Counted from the stretch's first letter, positions 53,655 through 62,755 are shown. The stretch: 64,000 bases of DNA from Streptomyces sp. NBC_01803 (GCF_035917415.1 NZ_CP109073.1:4510501-4574500), one strand, 5' to 3'. Notes: a model not told the origin generated them from the sequence alone. Translations and numbers: made by a program.

Positions 53655-53680
53655 AGAGTCCGAACGGTCGGTCGCTATTC
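53655..53680. promoter_or_regulatory. Likely TetR operator between regulator and KAS III gene
   Basis: The 45-bp gap contains GAGTCCGAACGGTCGGTCG, of the form seen in TetR-type operators (ACCGACCGTTCGG-like on the other strand). It lies midway between the two ATG codons. Not tested. Confidence 0.45.
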
Positions 53681-53687
53681 TTCCCCC

Positions 53688-54629
53688 ATGACGCGCATCT
53701 CCGCCCTGGGGCACTACCAGCCCGAGCATGTGATGACCAACGACGACCTCGCCGAGCTGGTCGACACCAACGACGAGTGGATCAGGCAGCGGACGGGCAT
53801 CGCCGCCCGCCGCATCGCGCGGGACGAGTCGGTCACCGACCTCGCCGCCGGGGCGGCCGGGAAGGCGCTGGCGGCGGCCGGGGTCGACCCCGCCGACATC
53901 GGCCAGGTCATCGTCGCCACGTGCAGCGCCCGCGACCGCGTGCCGTCGATCGCCGCCCGCGTCGCCGGCCGGCTCGGGGTCCCCGCCGCCGTCACGTTCG
54001 ACCTCAACAACGGCTGCGCCGGCTTTACCACCGCCCTGGCCACCGCCGATCACACGGTGCGCGCCGGGGCCGCCCGGCACGCCCTGGTCATCGGCGCCGA
54101 GAAGATGTCCGACGTCACCGACTGGACCGACCGCTCCACCTGCGTGCTGCTCGGCGACGGCGCGGGCGCGGCCGTGGTGAGCGCCTCCGAGCCGGGCGAG
54201 GCGGACGGTATCGGGCCGGTGGTGTGGGGCTCGGACCCGACGCGGCGGGACGTCGTGCGGCTGCGGGACGAGTGGCGGCCGATGTTCTCCCAGGACGGCC
54301 AGACCGTCTTCCGCTGGGCCACCACCGCGCTCGCGCCGTACGCCCGCGAGGCGTGCGAGCGGGCCGGGATCTCCACTCGCGAGCTGGGCGGGATCGTCAC
54401 CCACCAGGCGAACCTGCGGATCGTGGAATCCCTCGTCCGCCAGCTCGACGCGCCGCGGGCGGTCGTCGCGCAGGACGTGATCGGCTCGGGGAACACCTCG
54501 GCCGCCTCCGTTCCGCTGGCGCTGGCCAAGCTGGTCGAGCGGCGCGAGATCCCGGTCGGCGCGCCCGTGCTGCTCTTCGCCTTCGGCGGCGGGCTGTCCT
54601 GGGCCGGTCAGGTCGTGCGCTGCCCCTGA
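53688..54629 (+). CDS. KAS III-like (FabH-type) ketoacyl synthase
   Basis: A 313-residue 3-oxoacyl-ACP synthase III paralogue. The catalytic triad is visible: Cys in NNGCAGFTT near 110, His in VTHQANLRI near 245, and Asn in GSGNTSAAS near 270, with a C-terminal FGGGLSWAG. It would condense an acyl-CoA starter with malonyl-ACP. It differs in sequence from the housekeeping FabH at 56,476-57,474. ATG at 53,688. It is transcribed away from the TetR gene, so it looks separately regulated; a starter-unit role or a special lipid is possible. Confidence 0.88.
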   Translation: MTRISALGHYQPEHVMTNDDLAELVDTNDEWIRQRTGIAARRIARDESVTDLAAGAAGKALAAAGVDPADIGQVIVATCSARDRVPSIAARVAGRLGVPAAVTFDLNNGCAGFTTALATADHTVRAGAARHALVIGAEKMSDVTDWTDRSTCVLLGDGAGAAVVSASEPGEADGIGPVVWGSDPTRRDVVRLRDEWRPMFSQDGQTVFRWATTALAPYAREACERAGISTRELGGIVTHQANLRIVESLVRQLDAPRAVVAQDVIGSGNTSAASVPLALAKLVERREIPVGAPVLLFAFGGGLSWAGQVVRCP

Positions 54630-54649
54630 GCGGAGGCCCGCGACACGAC

Positions 54650-54687
54650 GCAACGGTCCGCCCCGGCTTCCCGGAGCGGACCGTTGC
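54650..54687 (+). terminator. Terminator hairpin after KAS III-like gene
   Basis: A 12-bp inverted repeat (GCAACGGTCCGC and its complement) around a 14-base loop, about 20 bp after the stop. No strong T-run follows, only GTT-rich sequence. It lies between convergent genes, so it could serve both. Confidence 0.6.
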
Positions 54688-54774
54688 GTTGTCAGCGGTG
54701 GGGCGTTGTCAGCGGTGGGGCGTTGTCAACGCCGGGCCGTCGTCAACGGTCGAGCCGTCGTCAACGGCCGGGCC
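54688..54774. repeat. Five tandem units of 17-18 bp
   Basis: Three 17-bp units starting GTTGTCA (two identical GTTGTCAGCGGTGGGGC, one diverged) are followed by two 18-bp units starting GTCGTCAACGG. The array ends about 8 bp before the fabF stop. It may be a variable tandem repeat or a protein-binding array. Confidence 0.8.
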
Positions 54775-54781
54775 GCGAGGG

Positions 54782-56044
54782 TCAGAGCGTGCGGAAGGCG
54801 AGCACCACGTTGTGGCCGCCGAACCCGAAGGAGTTGTTGATCGCGGCGATGGTGCCGGACGGCAGCTCGCGCGGGGTGTCACGGACGACATCGGCGTCCA
54901 CCTCGGGGTCCAGCTCGTCCACGTTGATCGTGGGCGGAGCCACGCGGTGGTGCAGCGCCAGCACCGTGGCGACCGACTCCACGCCGCCCGCGCCGCCCAG
55001 CAGATGGCCGGTCATGGACTTGGTCGCGGAGACCGCGATGTGGTCCACGTCGTCGCCCAGCACCTTGCGCAGCGCCTTGATCTCCGCGATGTCGCCCTGC
55101 GGGGTCGAGGTGGCGTGCGCGTTGAGGTGCGTGATCTGCGCGGGCTTGAGGTCCGAGCTGTCCATCAGATTCTGCAGGGCCGCCGCGATGCCGCGCCCGG
55201 AGGGCTCCGGCTGCGCGATGTGGTGGGCGTCGGAGGACAGCCCCTGGCCCAGCAGCTCGCAGTAGACACGGGCGCCGCGCCGCGCCGCGTGCTCGGCGGA
55301 CTCCAGCACCACCACGCCCGCGCCCTCGCCGAGGACGAAGCCGTCGCGGGCCGTGTCGTACGGGCGGGAGGCCCGCTGGGGGTCGTCGTTGTTCTTGGAC
55401 ATCGCCATCATGTTGGCGAAGGCCGCGATGGGCAGCGGGTGGACGCATGCCTCCGTGCCGCCCGCGATCACCACGTCGGCTCGGCCGGTGCGGATCATCT
55501 CCGCGCCGTAGCCGACGGCCTCGGCGCCCGAGGCACAGGCGCTGACCGGCGTGTGCACGCCCGCCTGCGCGCCGAACTCCAGACCGACGTTGGCCGCCGG
55601 GCTGTTCGGCATCAGCATGGGGACCGTGTGGGGGGAGACGGGCCGCGCGCCCCGCTCCTTGAGGATGTCGTACTGGGCCAGCAGCGTCGTGACGCCGCCG
55701 ATGCCGGACGCGATGACCGCGCCGAGGCGGTCGGGGCGCACGGCCTCGTCATCGCCCGCGCGCGCGGCGAACCCCGCGTCGCCCCACGCCTCCCTGGACG
55801 CGATCAGCGCCAACTGGGCGGTGCGGTCCAGGCGTCGGGCCTGCGGCCTGGGCAGCACCCCGGCGGGGTCGACGGCGACGGTGGCCGCGAAGCGGACCGG
55901 CAGATCGGCCGCCCACTCCACGGTCAGCGGTCGCACACCGGACCGGCCGGCGATGAGGCCCTCCCAGGTCGATGCGCTGTCGCCACCCAGCGGTGTGGTT
56001 GCGCCGACACCGGTGACAACCACCGTTCGATTGGTCGCGTTCAC
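54782..56044 (-). CDS. fabF: 3-oxoacyl-ACP synthase II
   Basis: A 420-residue KAS II that extends the acyl chain in fatty-acid synthesis. The catalytic Cys is in VSACASGAEAVGYG near residue 170, with His in LNAHATSTPQGD near 305 and the second His in NNSFGFGGHNVVL near 405. The GTG at 56,044 is chosen because VNATNRTVVVTGVG matches the usual N-terminus; the frame is open to 56,110. It follows acpP by 109 bp and is the last gene of the fab operon. Confidence 0.94.
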   Translation of the reverse strand: MNATNRTVVVTGVGATTPLGGDSASTWEGLIAGRSGVRPLTVEWAADLPVRFAATVAVDPAGVLPRPQARRLDRTAQLALIASREAWGDAGFAARAGDDEAVRPDRLGAVIASGIGGVTTLLAQYDILKERGARPVSPHTVPMLMPNSPAANVGLEFGAQAGVHTPVSACASGAEAVGYGAEMIRTGRADVVIAGGTEACVHPLPIAAFANMMAMSKNNDDPQRASRPYDTARDGFVLGEGAGVVVLESAEHAARRGARVYCELLGQGLSSDAHHIAQPEPSGRGIAAALQNLMDSSDLKPAQITHLNAHATSTPQGDIAEIKALRKVLGDDVDHIAVSATKSMTGHLLGGAGGVESVATVLALHHRVAPPTINVDELDPEVDADVVRDTPRELPSGTIAAINNSFGFGGHNVVLAFRTL

Positions 56045-56153
56045 AGGATTTCTTACTCCGCTAGTCGGGGATGTGGTGCTTCGCCACTCCGCGGGTGGCG
56101 ACATGCGCACAGGTGCGTGTGCGGCCGGGCCGTCGGCCGTCAGGTGCCGGGTG

Positions 56154-56402
56154 TCAGCCCTGGTGCTCGACGATGTACCCGACGGCGTCGCCGACGGTCT
56201 TCAGACCCTTGACGTCGTCGTCCGGGATCTTGACGCCGAAGCGCTCCTCGGCGGCGACGACGACCTCGACCATGGAGAGCGAGTCCACGTCCAGGTCGTC
56301 CGTGAACGACTTCTCCACTGTCACCTCTTCGTTGGGGATGCCGGCGATCTCGTTCACGATCTCGGCGAGACCCTCGATGATCTCTTCCCTGGTGGCAGCC
56401 AT
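56154..56402 (-). CDS. acpP: Acyl carrier protein
   Basis: An 82-residue acyl carrier protein. The phosphopantetheine-attachment Ser is in DVDSLSMVEVV near residue 40. The sequence is acidic and helical throughout, as the family requires. It carries the growing acyl chain between FabH, FabF and the other enzymes. It lies 73 bp after fabH and 109 bp before fabF. Confidence 0.96.
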   Translation of the reverse strand: MAATREEIIEGLAEIVNEIAGIPNEEVTVEKSFTDDLDVDSLSMVEVVVAAEERFGVKIPDDDVKGLKTVGDAVGYIVEHQG

Positions 56403-56475
56403 TGCGGCGCTCCTTTTGGTGTACTGCGGTGGGGTACCGCGTGGATGGTGAGTGGGTTTCGGTGAACGGACTTGC

Positions 56476-57474
56476 TCAGGGCAGGGTAACGACCGACGCG
56501 GCGTAGACGAGACCCGCCCCGAAGCCGATGACGAGGGCGGTGTCGCCGCTCTTCGCCTGCCCGGTCGCCAGCATCCGCTCCATGGCGAGCGGGATGGAGG
56601 CGGCCGATGTGTTGCCGGTGGTCTCTATGTCGCGGGCGACCGCGACATGCTCCGGCAGCTTCAGCGTCTTCACCATCGAGTCGATGATCCGCATGTTGGC
56701 CTGGTGCGGGATGAAGACGTCCAGGTCCGCCGCGGTGATCCCGGCGGCGTCCAGGGCCTGCTGGGCCACCCTGGCCATCTCGAAGACCGCCCAGCGGAAG
56801 ACCGTCTGACCCTCCTGCCTGAGCGCGGGGAACTTGTCCCCCGGGCCGTAGCGGTCCCAGCTCACGGTCTGGGTGATGACATCGGCCTTGTCCCCCTCGG
56901 AACCCCACACCGTGGGTCCCATCGCGGGCGTCTCGGAGGGGCCGAGGACGACCGCGCCGGCGCCGTCGCCGAAGAGGAAGGCCGTGGAACGGTCCTCCTT
57001 GTCGGTCAGGTCCGACAGCCGCTCGGCGCCGATGACCAGCGCGTACGTCGCGCTGCCCTCCAGGAGCAGGCTCTTGGCGAGCGTCAGGCCGTAGACGAAG
57101 CCCGCGCAGCCGGCCGAGATGTCGAACGCGGCGGGCCGCTGGCCGCCGAGCCGGTGCCCGATCGTCGTGGCGATCGCCGGGGTCTGCGCGAAGTGCGACA
57201 CGGTCGAGATGATCACCGCGTCCACCTGCTCGGCGGCGATCCCGGCGTCGGCGATGGCCTTGCCGGCGGCGGCGAGCGCCATCTCCGCCACGGTCTCGTC
57301 CTCGCCGGCCCAGTGCCGGGTCACGATGCCGGACCGGGAGCGGATCCACTCCTCGGAGGAGTCGATGTGCTTGAGGATCTCCGCGTTGGGGACGACGCGG
57401 GTCGGCCGGTAGCCACCGACGCCGAGGATCCGCGCGTGCGGCGCGCCCCTGCTGGCCTTGAGTGTGGCGGGCAT
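56476..57474 (-). CDS. fabH: 3-oxoacyl-ACP synthase III
   Basis: A 332-residue KAS III that starts fatty-acid chains, with branched starters in Streptomyces. The catalytic Cys is in ISAGCAGFVYG near residue 121, His in IPHQANMRI near 255, and Asn in TTGNTSAAS near 287. It ends with GFGAGLVYAASVV. ATG at 57,474 lies 4 bases after the fabD stop, so the two are co-translated. Confidence 0.95.
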   Translation of the reverse strand: MPATLKASRGAPHARILGVGGYRPTRVVPNAEILKHIDSSEEWIRSRSGIVTRHWAGEDETVAEMALAAAGKAIADAGIAAEQVDAVIISTVSHFAQTPAIATTIGHRLGGQRPAAFDISAGCAGFVYGLTLAKSLLLEGSATYALVIGAERLSDLTDKEDRSTAFLFGDGAGAVVLGPSETPAMGPTVWGSEGDKADVITQTVSWDRYGPGDKFPALRQEGQTVFRWAVFEMARVAQQALDAAGITAADLDVFIPHQANMRIIDSMVKTLKLPEHVAVARDIETTGNTSAASIPLAMERMLATGQAKSGDTALVIGFGAGLVYAASVVTLP

Positions 57475-57478
57475 GCTG

Positions 57479-58453
57479 TCAGTGCTCCTGTTCGGCGGCT
57501 TCGGCGGCCTGCGCGGCGATCAGCTCGCGGGCCTCGGCCAGGTTATCCGGCGTCTTCACGGCGACCCGAGCCACGCCCGGCAAGTTCCGCTTGGCGAGGC
57601 CGGCGAGCGTCCCGGCCGGGCACAGCTCGATCAGGGCCGTGGCGCCGAGCTGTTGGAACGTCTCCATGCACAGATCCCAGCGAACAGGATGCGAAACCTG
57701 TGACACCAGTCGGCGCACGATTTCCTGTCCTTCGGTGACAACCTCGCCGTCCGCGTTGGACACGAAAGGGATGACCGGGTCCGCGACGCCGACCTGCCCG
57801 GCGGCCTCGGCCATCGCCGCCACGGCCGGGGCCATGTGAGAGGTGTGGAAGGCGCCGGCCACCTTCAGCGGCAGGACGCGCGCCTTGTCGGGCTTGTCCG
57901 CGGCGAGCGCCGCGAGCTGCTCCATGGTCCCGGCGGCGACGATCTGGCCGCCGCCGTTGTTGTTCGCCGCCGTCAGGCCCAGGGCATCGAGGCGGGCGGC
58001 GACCTCGGCCGGGTCGCCGCCGAGGACGGCGGACATCCCGGTCTTGGTGACCGCGGCGGCCTCGGCCATGGCCTCGGCGCGGCGGCGCACCAGCGCCATG
58101 GCGTCGTGCTCGGTCAGTGTCCCGGCGAGCGACGCGGCGGCCAGCTCGCCCACGCTGTGGCCCGCGACCGCCCCCACGGCCTCACGCGGCGCGGACGCCA
58201 CCGCACCGCCGGAGACGGCCCTGTCGAACAGCGCGGCGGCGGACAGCAGCGCGCCGGCGACCAGCAACGGCTGGGCCACCGCGGTGTCGCGGATCTCCTC
58301 GGCGTCGGCCTTCGTCCCGAGGCGGACGAGGTCGAGACCGGTGACATCGGACCACGCGCCGAGCCGGTCGGCGGCGCCGGGAAGGTCGAGCCAGGGGGTC
58401 AGGAAGCCAGGAGTCTGGGCACCCTGGCCGGGAGCGACGAGTACGAGCACCCT
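57479..58453 (-). CDS. fabD: Malonyl-CoA:ACP transacylase
   Basis: A 324-residue transacylase that loads malonyl onto ACP. The N-terminal VLVLVAPGQGAQTPGF carries the GQG oxyanion motif. The catalytic Ser is in GHSVGEL near residue 95, and His in AGAFHTSHM near 202. I chose the GTG at 58,453, since the protein then begins like its Streptomyces orthologues and GAGAGAGTGAGAGG lies just upstream; a TTG at 58,474 is possible. First gene of the fab operon. Confidence 0.93.
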   Translation of the reverse strand, partial: RVLVLVAPGQGAQTPGFLTPWLDLPGAADRLGAWSDVTGLDLVRLGTKADAEEIRDTAVAQPLLVAGALLSAAALFDRAVSGGAVASAPREAVGAVAGHSVGELAAASLAGTLTEHDAMALVRRRAEAMAEAAAVTKTGMSAVLGGDPAEVAARLDALGLTAANNNGGGQIVAAGTMEQLAALAADKPDKARVLPLKVAGAFHTSHMAPAVAAMAEAAGQVGVADPVIPFVSNADGEVVTEGQEIVRRLVSQVSHPVRWDLCMETFQQLGATALIELCPAGTLAGLAKRNLPGVARVAVKTPDNLAEARELIAAQAAEAAEQEH

Positions 58454-58507
58454 CTCACTCTCTCTTGGCAACACGGCCCCCGCCCGTGGCGGCGAGAACT
58501 AAGAACC

Positions 58508-58532
58508 GTCGAGGGAGTTGTAGATCCTCGAC
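58508..58532. promoter_or_regulatory. Inverted repeat upstream of fabD
   Basis: GTCGAGG and CCTCGAC are spaced by 11 bases, in the 85-bp gap between fasR and fabD. In Streptomyces, FasR activates this operon through the region just upstream of fabD, so this dyad is a good candidate for its site. It is read from position and symmetry only. Confidence 0.5.
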
Positions 58533-58538
58533 AAAATG

Positions 58539-59759
58539 CTATGCGTGGTGATCCTCTTCTTCGAGGCGTCCGAGCATCAGCGCGATGCGCAGAGTGAAGG
58601 CCGACCGGACGTCGGACGGGGGCCATCCGGTGACATCAGTCACACGCCGCAGACGATAGCGAACGGTATTGGGATGCACAAACAGCATCCGCGCCGCCCC
58701 TTCCAGACTGCTCGCCTGCTCCAGATAGACACTCAGCGTCTCCAGCAGCGCGGAGCCCGCCTCGCGGAGCGGTTTATAGATCTCCTCCACCAACAGGCCC
58801 CGGGCGGCCGGGTCGCCCGCCATCGCTCGCTCCGGCAGGAGGTCGTCCGCGAGCACCGGGCGCGGGGCGTCCGGCCAGGCCGCGCACGCCCGCAGCCCGG
58901 CCGCCGCGGCCTGCGCGGACCGGGTGGCGCCGAGCAGGTCGCCGACCACCGGACCGGCCACCACGGGACCGGACGCGAACGGCCCGATCAGGCCCTTCGC
59001 CGCCTGGAGCGGGTCGTCGCTGCCGCCCGCGATCACCACCAGACGCTTGCCGAGCACGCCGGTGAGGACCTGGAGCTTGGCGTACCTGGCCGCGCGGCGG
59101 ATGGCCTCGACGGTCAGCTCGCTGTCGCCGTTCGGGGCGTTGCCCAGCACCACCGTGACGTGCTCCGGCGCCTTCCAGCCCAGCGCGGCGGCGCGGGAGA
59201 CGTCGCTCTCGTCGGCCTCGCCGGAGACCACGGCGTTGACGACCAGGGACTCCAGGCGCGCGTCCCACGCGCCGCGCGCCTCGGCGGCCTGAGCGTAGAC
59301 CTGTGCGGTCGCGAACGCGATCTCGCGGGCGTAGACCAGCAGCGCGTTGCGCAACGCGACGGTGCCGCCCGGGGCGGCCAGCTCGTCGACGGCCGTCTCC
59401 ATCACCTCGATGGTGGTGCGCACCATCTCCACGGTCTGCCGCAGGGTGATGGCCCGGGTCAGCTCGCGAGGGGCGGTGCCGAAGACGTCGGTGCTGATCG
59501 CCTGCGGGGTGTCCGGGTGCCGGAACCACTCGGTGAAGGCGGCGATGCCGGCCTGGGCGACCAGGCCGATCCAGGAGCGGTTCTCCGGGGGCATGGCGCG
59601 ATACCACGACAACTGCTCGTCCATCCGCGCGATCGCGGCGGCGGCCAGCTTTCCGGAGGACTGCTCAAGGCGGCGCACCGTCGCGACGTGCGCCACGTTG
59701 CTCTGACCGTTCTCGTCGGACGTCCTACCGGCGGACGTTCCCTCATCGGCATCGGACAC
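58539..59759 (-). CDS. fasR: PucR-type activator of the fab operon
   Basis: A 406-residue transcription factor. The C-terminal PucR-type HTH is LEGAARMLFVHPNTVRYRLRRV at about 350-375, with VTGWPPSDVRSAFTLRIAL after it. The N-terminal part is a helical sensory region (SWYRAMPPENRSWIGLVAQAG near 50). Its position directly upstream of fabD matches FasR, the activator of fatty-acid synthesis genes in Streptomyces. ATG at 59,759. Confidence 0.9.
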   Translation of the reverse strand: MSDADEGTSAGRTSDENGQSNVAHVATVRRLEQSSGKLAAAAIARMDEQLSWYRAMPPENRSWIGLVAQAGIAAFTEWFRHPDTPQAISTDVFGTAPRELTRAITLRQTVEMVRTTIEVMETAVDELAAPGGTVALRNALLVYAREIAFATAQVYAQAAEARGAWDARLESLVVNAVVSGEADESDVSRAAALGWKAPEHVTVVLGNAPNGDSELTVEAIRRAARYAKLQVLTGVLGKRLVVIAGGSDDPLQAAKGLIGPFASGPVVAGPVVGDLLGATRSAQAAAAGLRACAAWPDAPRPVLADDLLPERAMAGDPAARGLLVEEIYKPLREAGSALLETLSVYLEQASSLEGAARMLFVHPNTVRYRLRRVTDVTGWPPSDVRSAFTLRIALMLGRLEEEDHHA

Positions 59760-59832
59760 GAGGACCAGCCTGCCTCATTTCTCTGTCGGTCATACCCGGC
59801 GGGGGTGGATGCGCGGTGGATACGGTGGGCGC

Positions 59833-60495
59833 ATGCTTCGTGTACTGCGGTCCGGCGAGCGCTACCGGGGCGGTGATCCCACCGCGGGAATCGACACCCG
59901 GCACGCTTTCTCCTTCGGCGGCTTCTACGATCCGGACAATGTGCGGTTCGGCCCGCTGACCGCCTGCAACGAGGAACGTCTCGCGCCCGGCGCGGGTTTC
60001 GCCGCGCACCCGCACCGCGACGTGGAGATCGTGAGCTGGGTGATCGAGGGCGAGCTGACCCACGAGGACGCCGGGGGGCGGGCCACCGTCATCGGGCCTG
60101 GAGACGTCCAGCGGCTGACCGCCGGTTCCGGCACCCGGCACGCGGAGCGCAACGCGGGGCCGGCGCCGCTGCGCTTCGTGCAGATGTGGCTGGTCCAGGA
60201 CCGGGCGGGGGGCGCGCCGGAGTACGAGGTGGTGCGCGGCATCGCGGACGGCACTCCGTACGCGCTGCCGCGCACCGACGCGGTGCTGCACGTGCGGCGG
60301 CTGGCGGCCGGTGAGCGGACGGCGGTCCCGGCGGCGCCGCTGGTGTACGCGCATGTGGTGCGCGGCTCGGTGGCGCTGGCCGGTGAACGCCTCGGCCCGG
60401 GCGACGCGGCCCGCCTCACGGACGCGGGCGAGCTGGCCGCCCGGGCCGAGGAGGCGGCGGAGGTGCTGATGTGGGAGCTGGGCGGAAACCCCTGA
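59833..60495 (+). CDS. Pirin-family protein
   Basis: A 220-residue pirin-like cupin protein. The N-terminal cupin has FGGFYDPDNVRFGPL, then the metal-site segment HPHRDVEIVSWVIEGELTHED near 57-77 and GTRHAERN near 99-106. The C-terminal half is a degenerate cupin. Pirins include quercetinases and regulators; the function here is open. The ATG at 59,833 is favoured over one 24 bases earlier by family length. Confidence 0.9.
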   Translation: MLRVLRSGERYRGGDPTAGIDTRHAFSFGGFYDPDNVRFGPLTACNEERLAPGAGFAAHPHRDVEIVSWVIEGELTHEDAGGRATVIGPGDVQRLTAGSGTRHAERNAGPAPLRFVQMWLVQDRAGGAPEYEVVRGIADGTPYALPRTDAVLHVRRLAAGERTAVPAAPLVYAHVVRGSVALAGERLGPGDAARLTDAGELAARAEEAAEVLMWELGGNP

Positions 60496-60783
60496 GTGGG
60501 GTGCGAAGTCACACTGACCCCTTCTGGTCTTCCGCGCCGTGACCATAAGCGGTCCCACTCACTGGATCCGGCGGCGGACGAGGACGAGGCCGCGGACGTC
60601 GGGGCCGGGTACGGGGTACGGGGTCGGGTACGGGGACCGATTTTGGAACAGCCGTGACATCGACAACCTGTGATCGCCCGGCAGGTCGGCCACGTCCGCG
60701 TCTTCGCGTTCAGCGTCGCGTTGGGGCGTCGGCGGGGCGGTGCCCCGACTGGGTGCCGGGCGTCCGCGGTGGTGGTCGGGGGC
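60496..60783. other. Intergenic stretch with short G/C repeats
   Basis: No gene is seen. Around 60,600-60,640 there are several copies of GGGTACGGGG-type words. The genes on either side converge here. No clear terminator hairpin was recognised. Confidence 0.5.
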
Positions 60784-61593
60784 TCAGCCGCGCAGCTCGG
60801 TCAGGATCGCGTCCGTGAAGGGCGGCCACGCCTGCGCCCACGGGCCGAAGGCGCGGTCGGTCAGCGCGACGCAGGCCGCCCGCGCGTCCGGGTCCACCCA
60901 CAGGAACGTGCCGGACTGGCCGAAGTGCCCGAAGGTGCGCGGCGAGGACGTGGTGCCCGTCCAGTGCGGGGACTTGTGGGCGCGGATGGAGAAGCCGAGC
61001 CCCCAGTCGTTGGGCTTCTGGTGACCGAAGCCGGGAAGCACCCCGTTCAGCCCGGGGAAGGCGACCGACGTCGCCTCGGCGAGCGTCTCCGGGGCCAGCA
61101 GCCGGGGGGCGAGCAACTCGGCGGCGAAGCCGGTGAGGTCGTCCAGCGTCGAGACGCCGTCCTTGGCCGGGGAGCCGGGCAGCTCGGTGGCCGTCATGCC
61201 GAGCGGCGCGAGCACGGCCTGCCGCAGATACTCCGGGAACGGCATGCCCGTCGCCTTGGCGATGTGGTCACCCAGGACCTCGAACCCCGCGTTCGAGTAC
61301 AGCCGGCGGGCGCCGGGCGCGGCCATCGTGCGGTGCTCGTCGAACGCCAGCCCCGAGGCGTGCGCCAGCAGGTGCCGGACCGTGGAGCCGGGCGGTCCGG
61401 CCGGCTCGTCCAGCTCGATCGCGCCTTCCTCGACCGCGATCAGCGCGGCGTACGCGGCCAGCGGCTTGGTGACGGAGGCGAGCCGGAACGGCTGTCCGCC
61501 GGGGCCGTGGGTGAAACGCCCGCCGTCGGGGAAGACGACGGCTGCCGCCGCCGTGGGGACGGGCCAGGTGTCGATCAACTCCAGGCTTCGCAT
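60784..61593 (-). CDS. Beta-lactamase-fold serine hydrolase
   Basis: A 269-residue class C-type serine hydrolase (EstB/PBP4-like family). The SxxK motif is SVTK (RLASVTKPLAA) near residue 40, and YSN in RRLYSNAGFEVLG near 97. The third motif is probably HFGQSG near 230. There is no signal peptide, so it is cytoplasmic. ATG at 61,593; the longer upstream frame is a shadow of the next gene. The substrate is unknown. Confidence 0.88.
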   Translation of the reverse strand: MRSLELIDTWPVPTAAAAVVFPDGGRFTHGPGGQPFRLASVTKPLAAYAALIAVEEGAIELDEPAGPPGSTVRHLLAHASGLAFDEHRTMAAPGARRLYSNAGFEVLGDHIAKATGMPFPEYLRQAVLAPLGMTATELPGSPAKDGVSTLDDLTGFAAELLAPRLLAPETLAEATSVAFPGLNGVLPGFGHQKPNDWGLGFSIRAHKSPHWTGTTSSPRTFGHFGQSGTFLWVDPDARAACVALTDRAFGPWAQAWPPFTDAILTELRG

Positions 61594-61713
61594 GGTCCCG
61601 AGCGTAGCGCGGCGCGATGACACGCCCGATACGCGGGCGAAACACCGGATCCCTACCGTGCCCGCCGAACCAGTCGGTTCAGGTGGCCGGGAGACAGCTC
61701 GGGAGGCAGTGGG

Positions 61714-62547
61714 ATGGATCTCAGCTCGGCGAGTTTCGTGCCCCGCAGGGTGGCGAGCGCCCGGGAGGCGAGGCAGGTGCTGGCGGCGGACGGCGCGGCG
61801 ATCGTGACGGGCCTGCCGGACGAGCGGTCGGCCGTCGCCTTCGGCCGGGAGGTGATGGGGGACAAGGGAGTCCGGATCGGCACTCAGTTCGAGGCGACCA
61901 AGGCGCGTGGCGACCAGGAGGCCAGGGAGGTCGCCGCGCAGCCGGTCGACGCGCGCGGGCGCAAGCGTTCCTTCGCCCCGAGCGAGGAGCGGATGGTCGC
62001 CCACAACGACGGCTTCGCCTTCGGCGACTACGCCCCCGACCACCTCTTCCTGTGGTGCGAACGGCCCGCCGACTCCGGTGGCGATTCCTTCGTCATCGAC
62101 ACCAGGCGGCTGCTCGACCTGCTCGCCGCCGATCCGGAGACGGCGGAGCTGGCGGAGTTCTGCCGGTCGGTCGCCATCGACCACTCCGAGCCCAACTACC
62201 CCCAGGGCGCCCTGGCCCCGATCGCGCGCGTCACCGGCTCCGGCCGTTTCCAGGGCCGCTACCACCCGTGGCTGGCCCCGGCCGAGGGGCCGGACGAGGC
62301 GGCGCGGTGGCCGCTGGTCAAGGCGTGGGAGAAGGCCGTGGTGGCGGCGCGGGACACCGGGCCGATGTTCCGCGTCGCGGCGGGCGAGATGATCTGCGTC
62401 GACAACTACCGCCTGCTGCACGGCCGCGACGGGCACAGCGACCCGCAGCGCCGGGTCTGCTCGATCTGGGGCTGGAGCACGGACGCGGTCGCCGTTCCGG
62501 ACGGCCCGCTGGACATCGTGGTCCCGAGGATCCCGGTCAGCTCCTGA
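61714..62547 (+). CDS. TauD/TfdA-family Fe(II)/2-oxoglutarate dioxygenase
   Basis: A 277-residue dioxygenase. The iron ligands appear as His-x-Asp in MVAHNDGFAFGD near 96-98 and the distal His in LLHGRDGHSDPQRR near 232, followed by the 2-oxoglutarate-binding Arg. The sequence resembles TauD/TfdA and clavaminate-synthase-like enzymes, which hydroxylate small molecules or amino acids. There is no biosynthetic cluster around it, so the substrate cannot be guessed. ATG at 61,714. Confidence 0.87.
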   Translation: MDLSSASFVPRRVASAREARQVLAADGAAIVTGLPDERSAVAFGREVMGDKGVRIGTQFEATKARGDQEAREVAAQPVDARGRKRSFAPSEERMVAHNDGFAFGDYAPDHLFLWCERPADSGGDSFVIDTRRLLDLLAADPETAELAEFCRSVAIDHSEPNYPQGALAPIARVTGSGRFQGRYHPWLAPAEGPDEAARWPLVKAWEKAVVAARDTGPMFRVAAGEMICVDNYRLLHGRDGHSDPQRRVCSIWGWSTDAVAVPDGPLDIVVPRIPVSS

Positions 62548-62559
62548 CGTTCCCGGGTC

Positions 62560-62610
62560 CCGTCCCGTCCCACCCTGTCCCGTCCCACCCCGTCCCGTCC
62601 CGGCTCCGGT
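62560..62610. repeat. Short CGTCCC-type repeats
   Basis: Several copies of CCCGTCCC/CCCACCC-type words in tandem just after the dioxygenase stop. Low complexity; no function is proposed. Confidence 0.6.
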
Positions 62611-62755
62611 GCCGGAGCCCGTCCCGGCCGCCGCCGCGCGGTCGGCCTTCGGCCGACGGTGTCGAAGGCACGGGCCGCACGGTACCGCCGAGCACGTCGG
62701 GCCACCGGGGCGCGCGATACCGGCGCGTGTGCGGGCGTTTCACCACCGGCGCCGC

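Noticed and set aside
53777..56212. 811-codon plus-strand frame across KAS III, repeats and fabF
   Set aside because: Shadow in part and antisense in part; the tandem repeat happens to keep it open.
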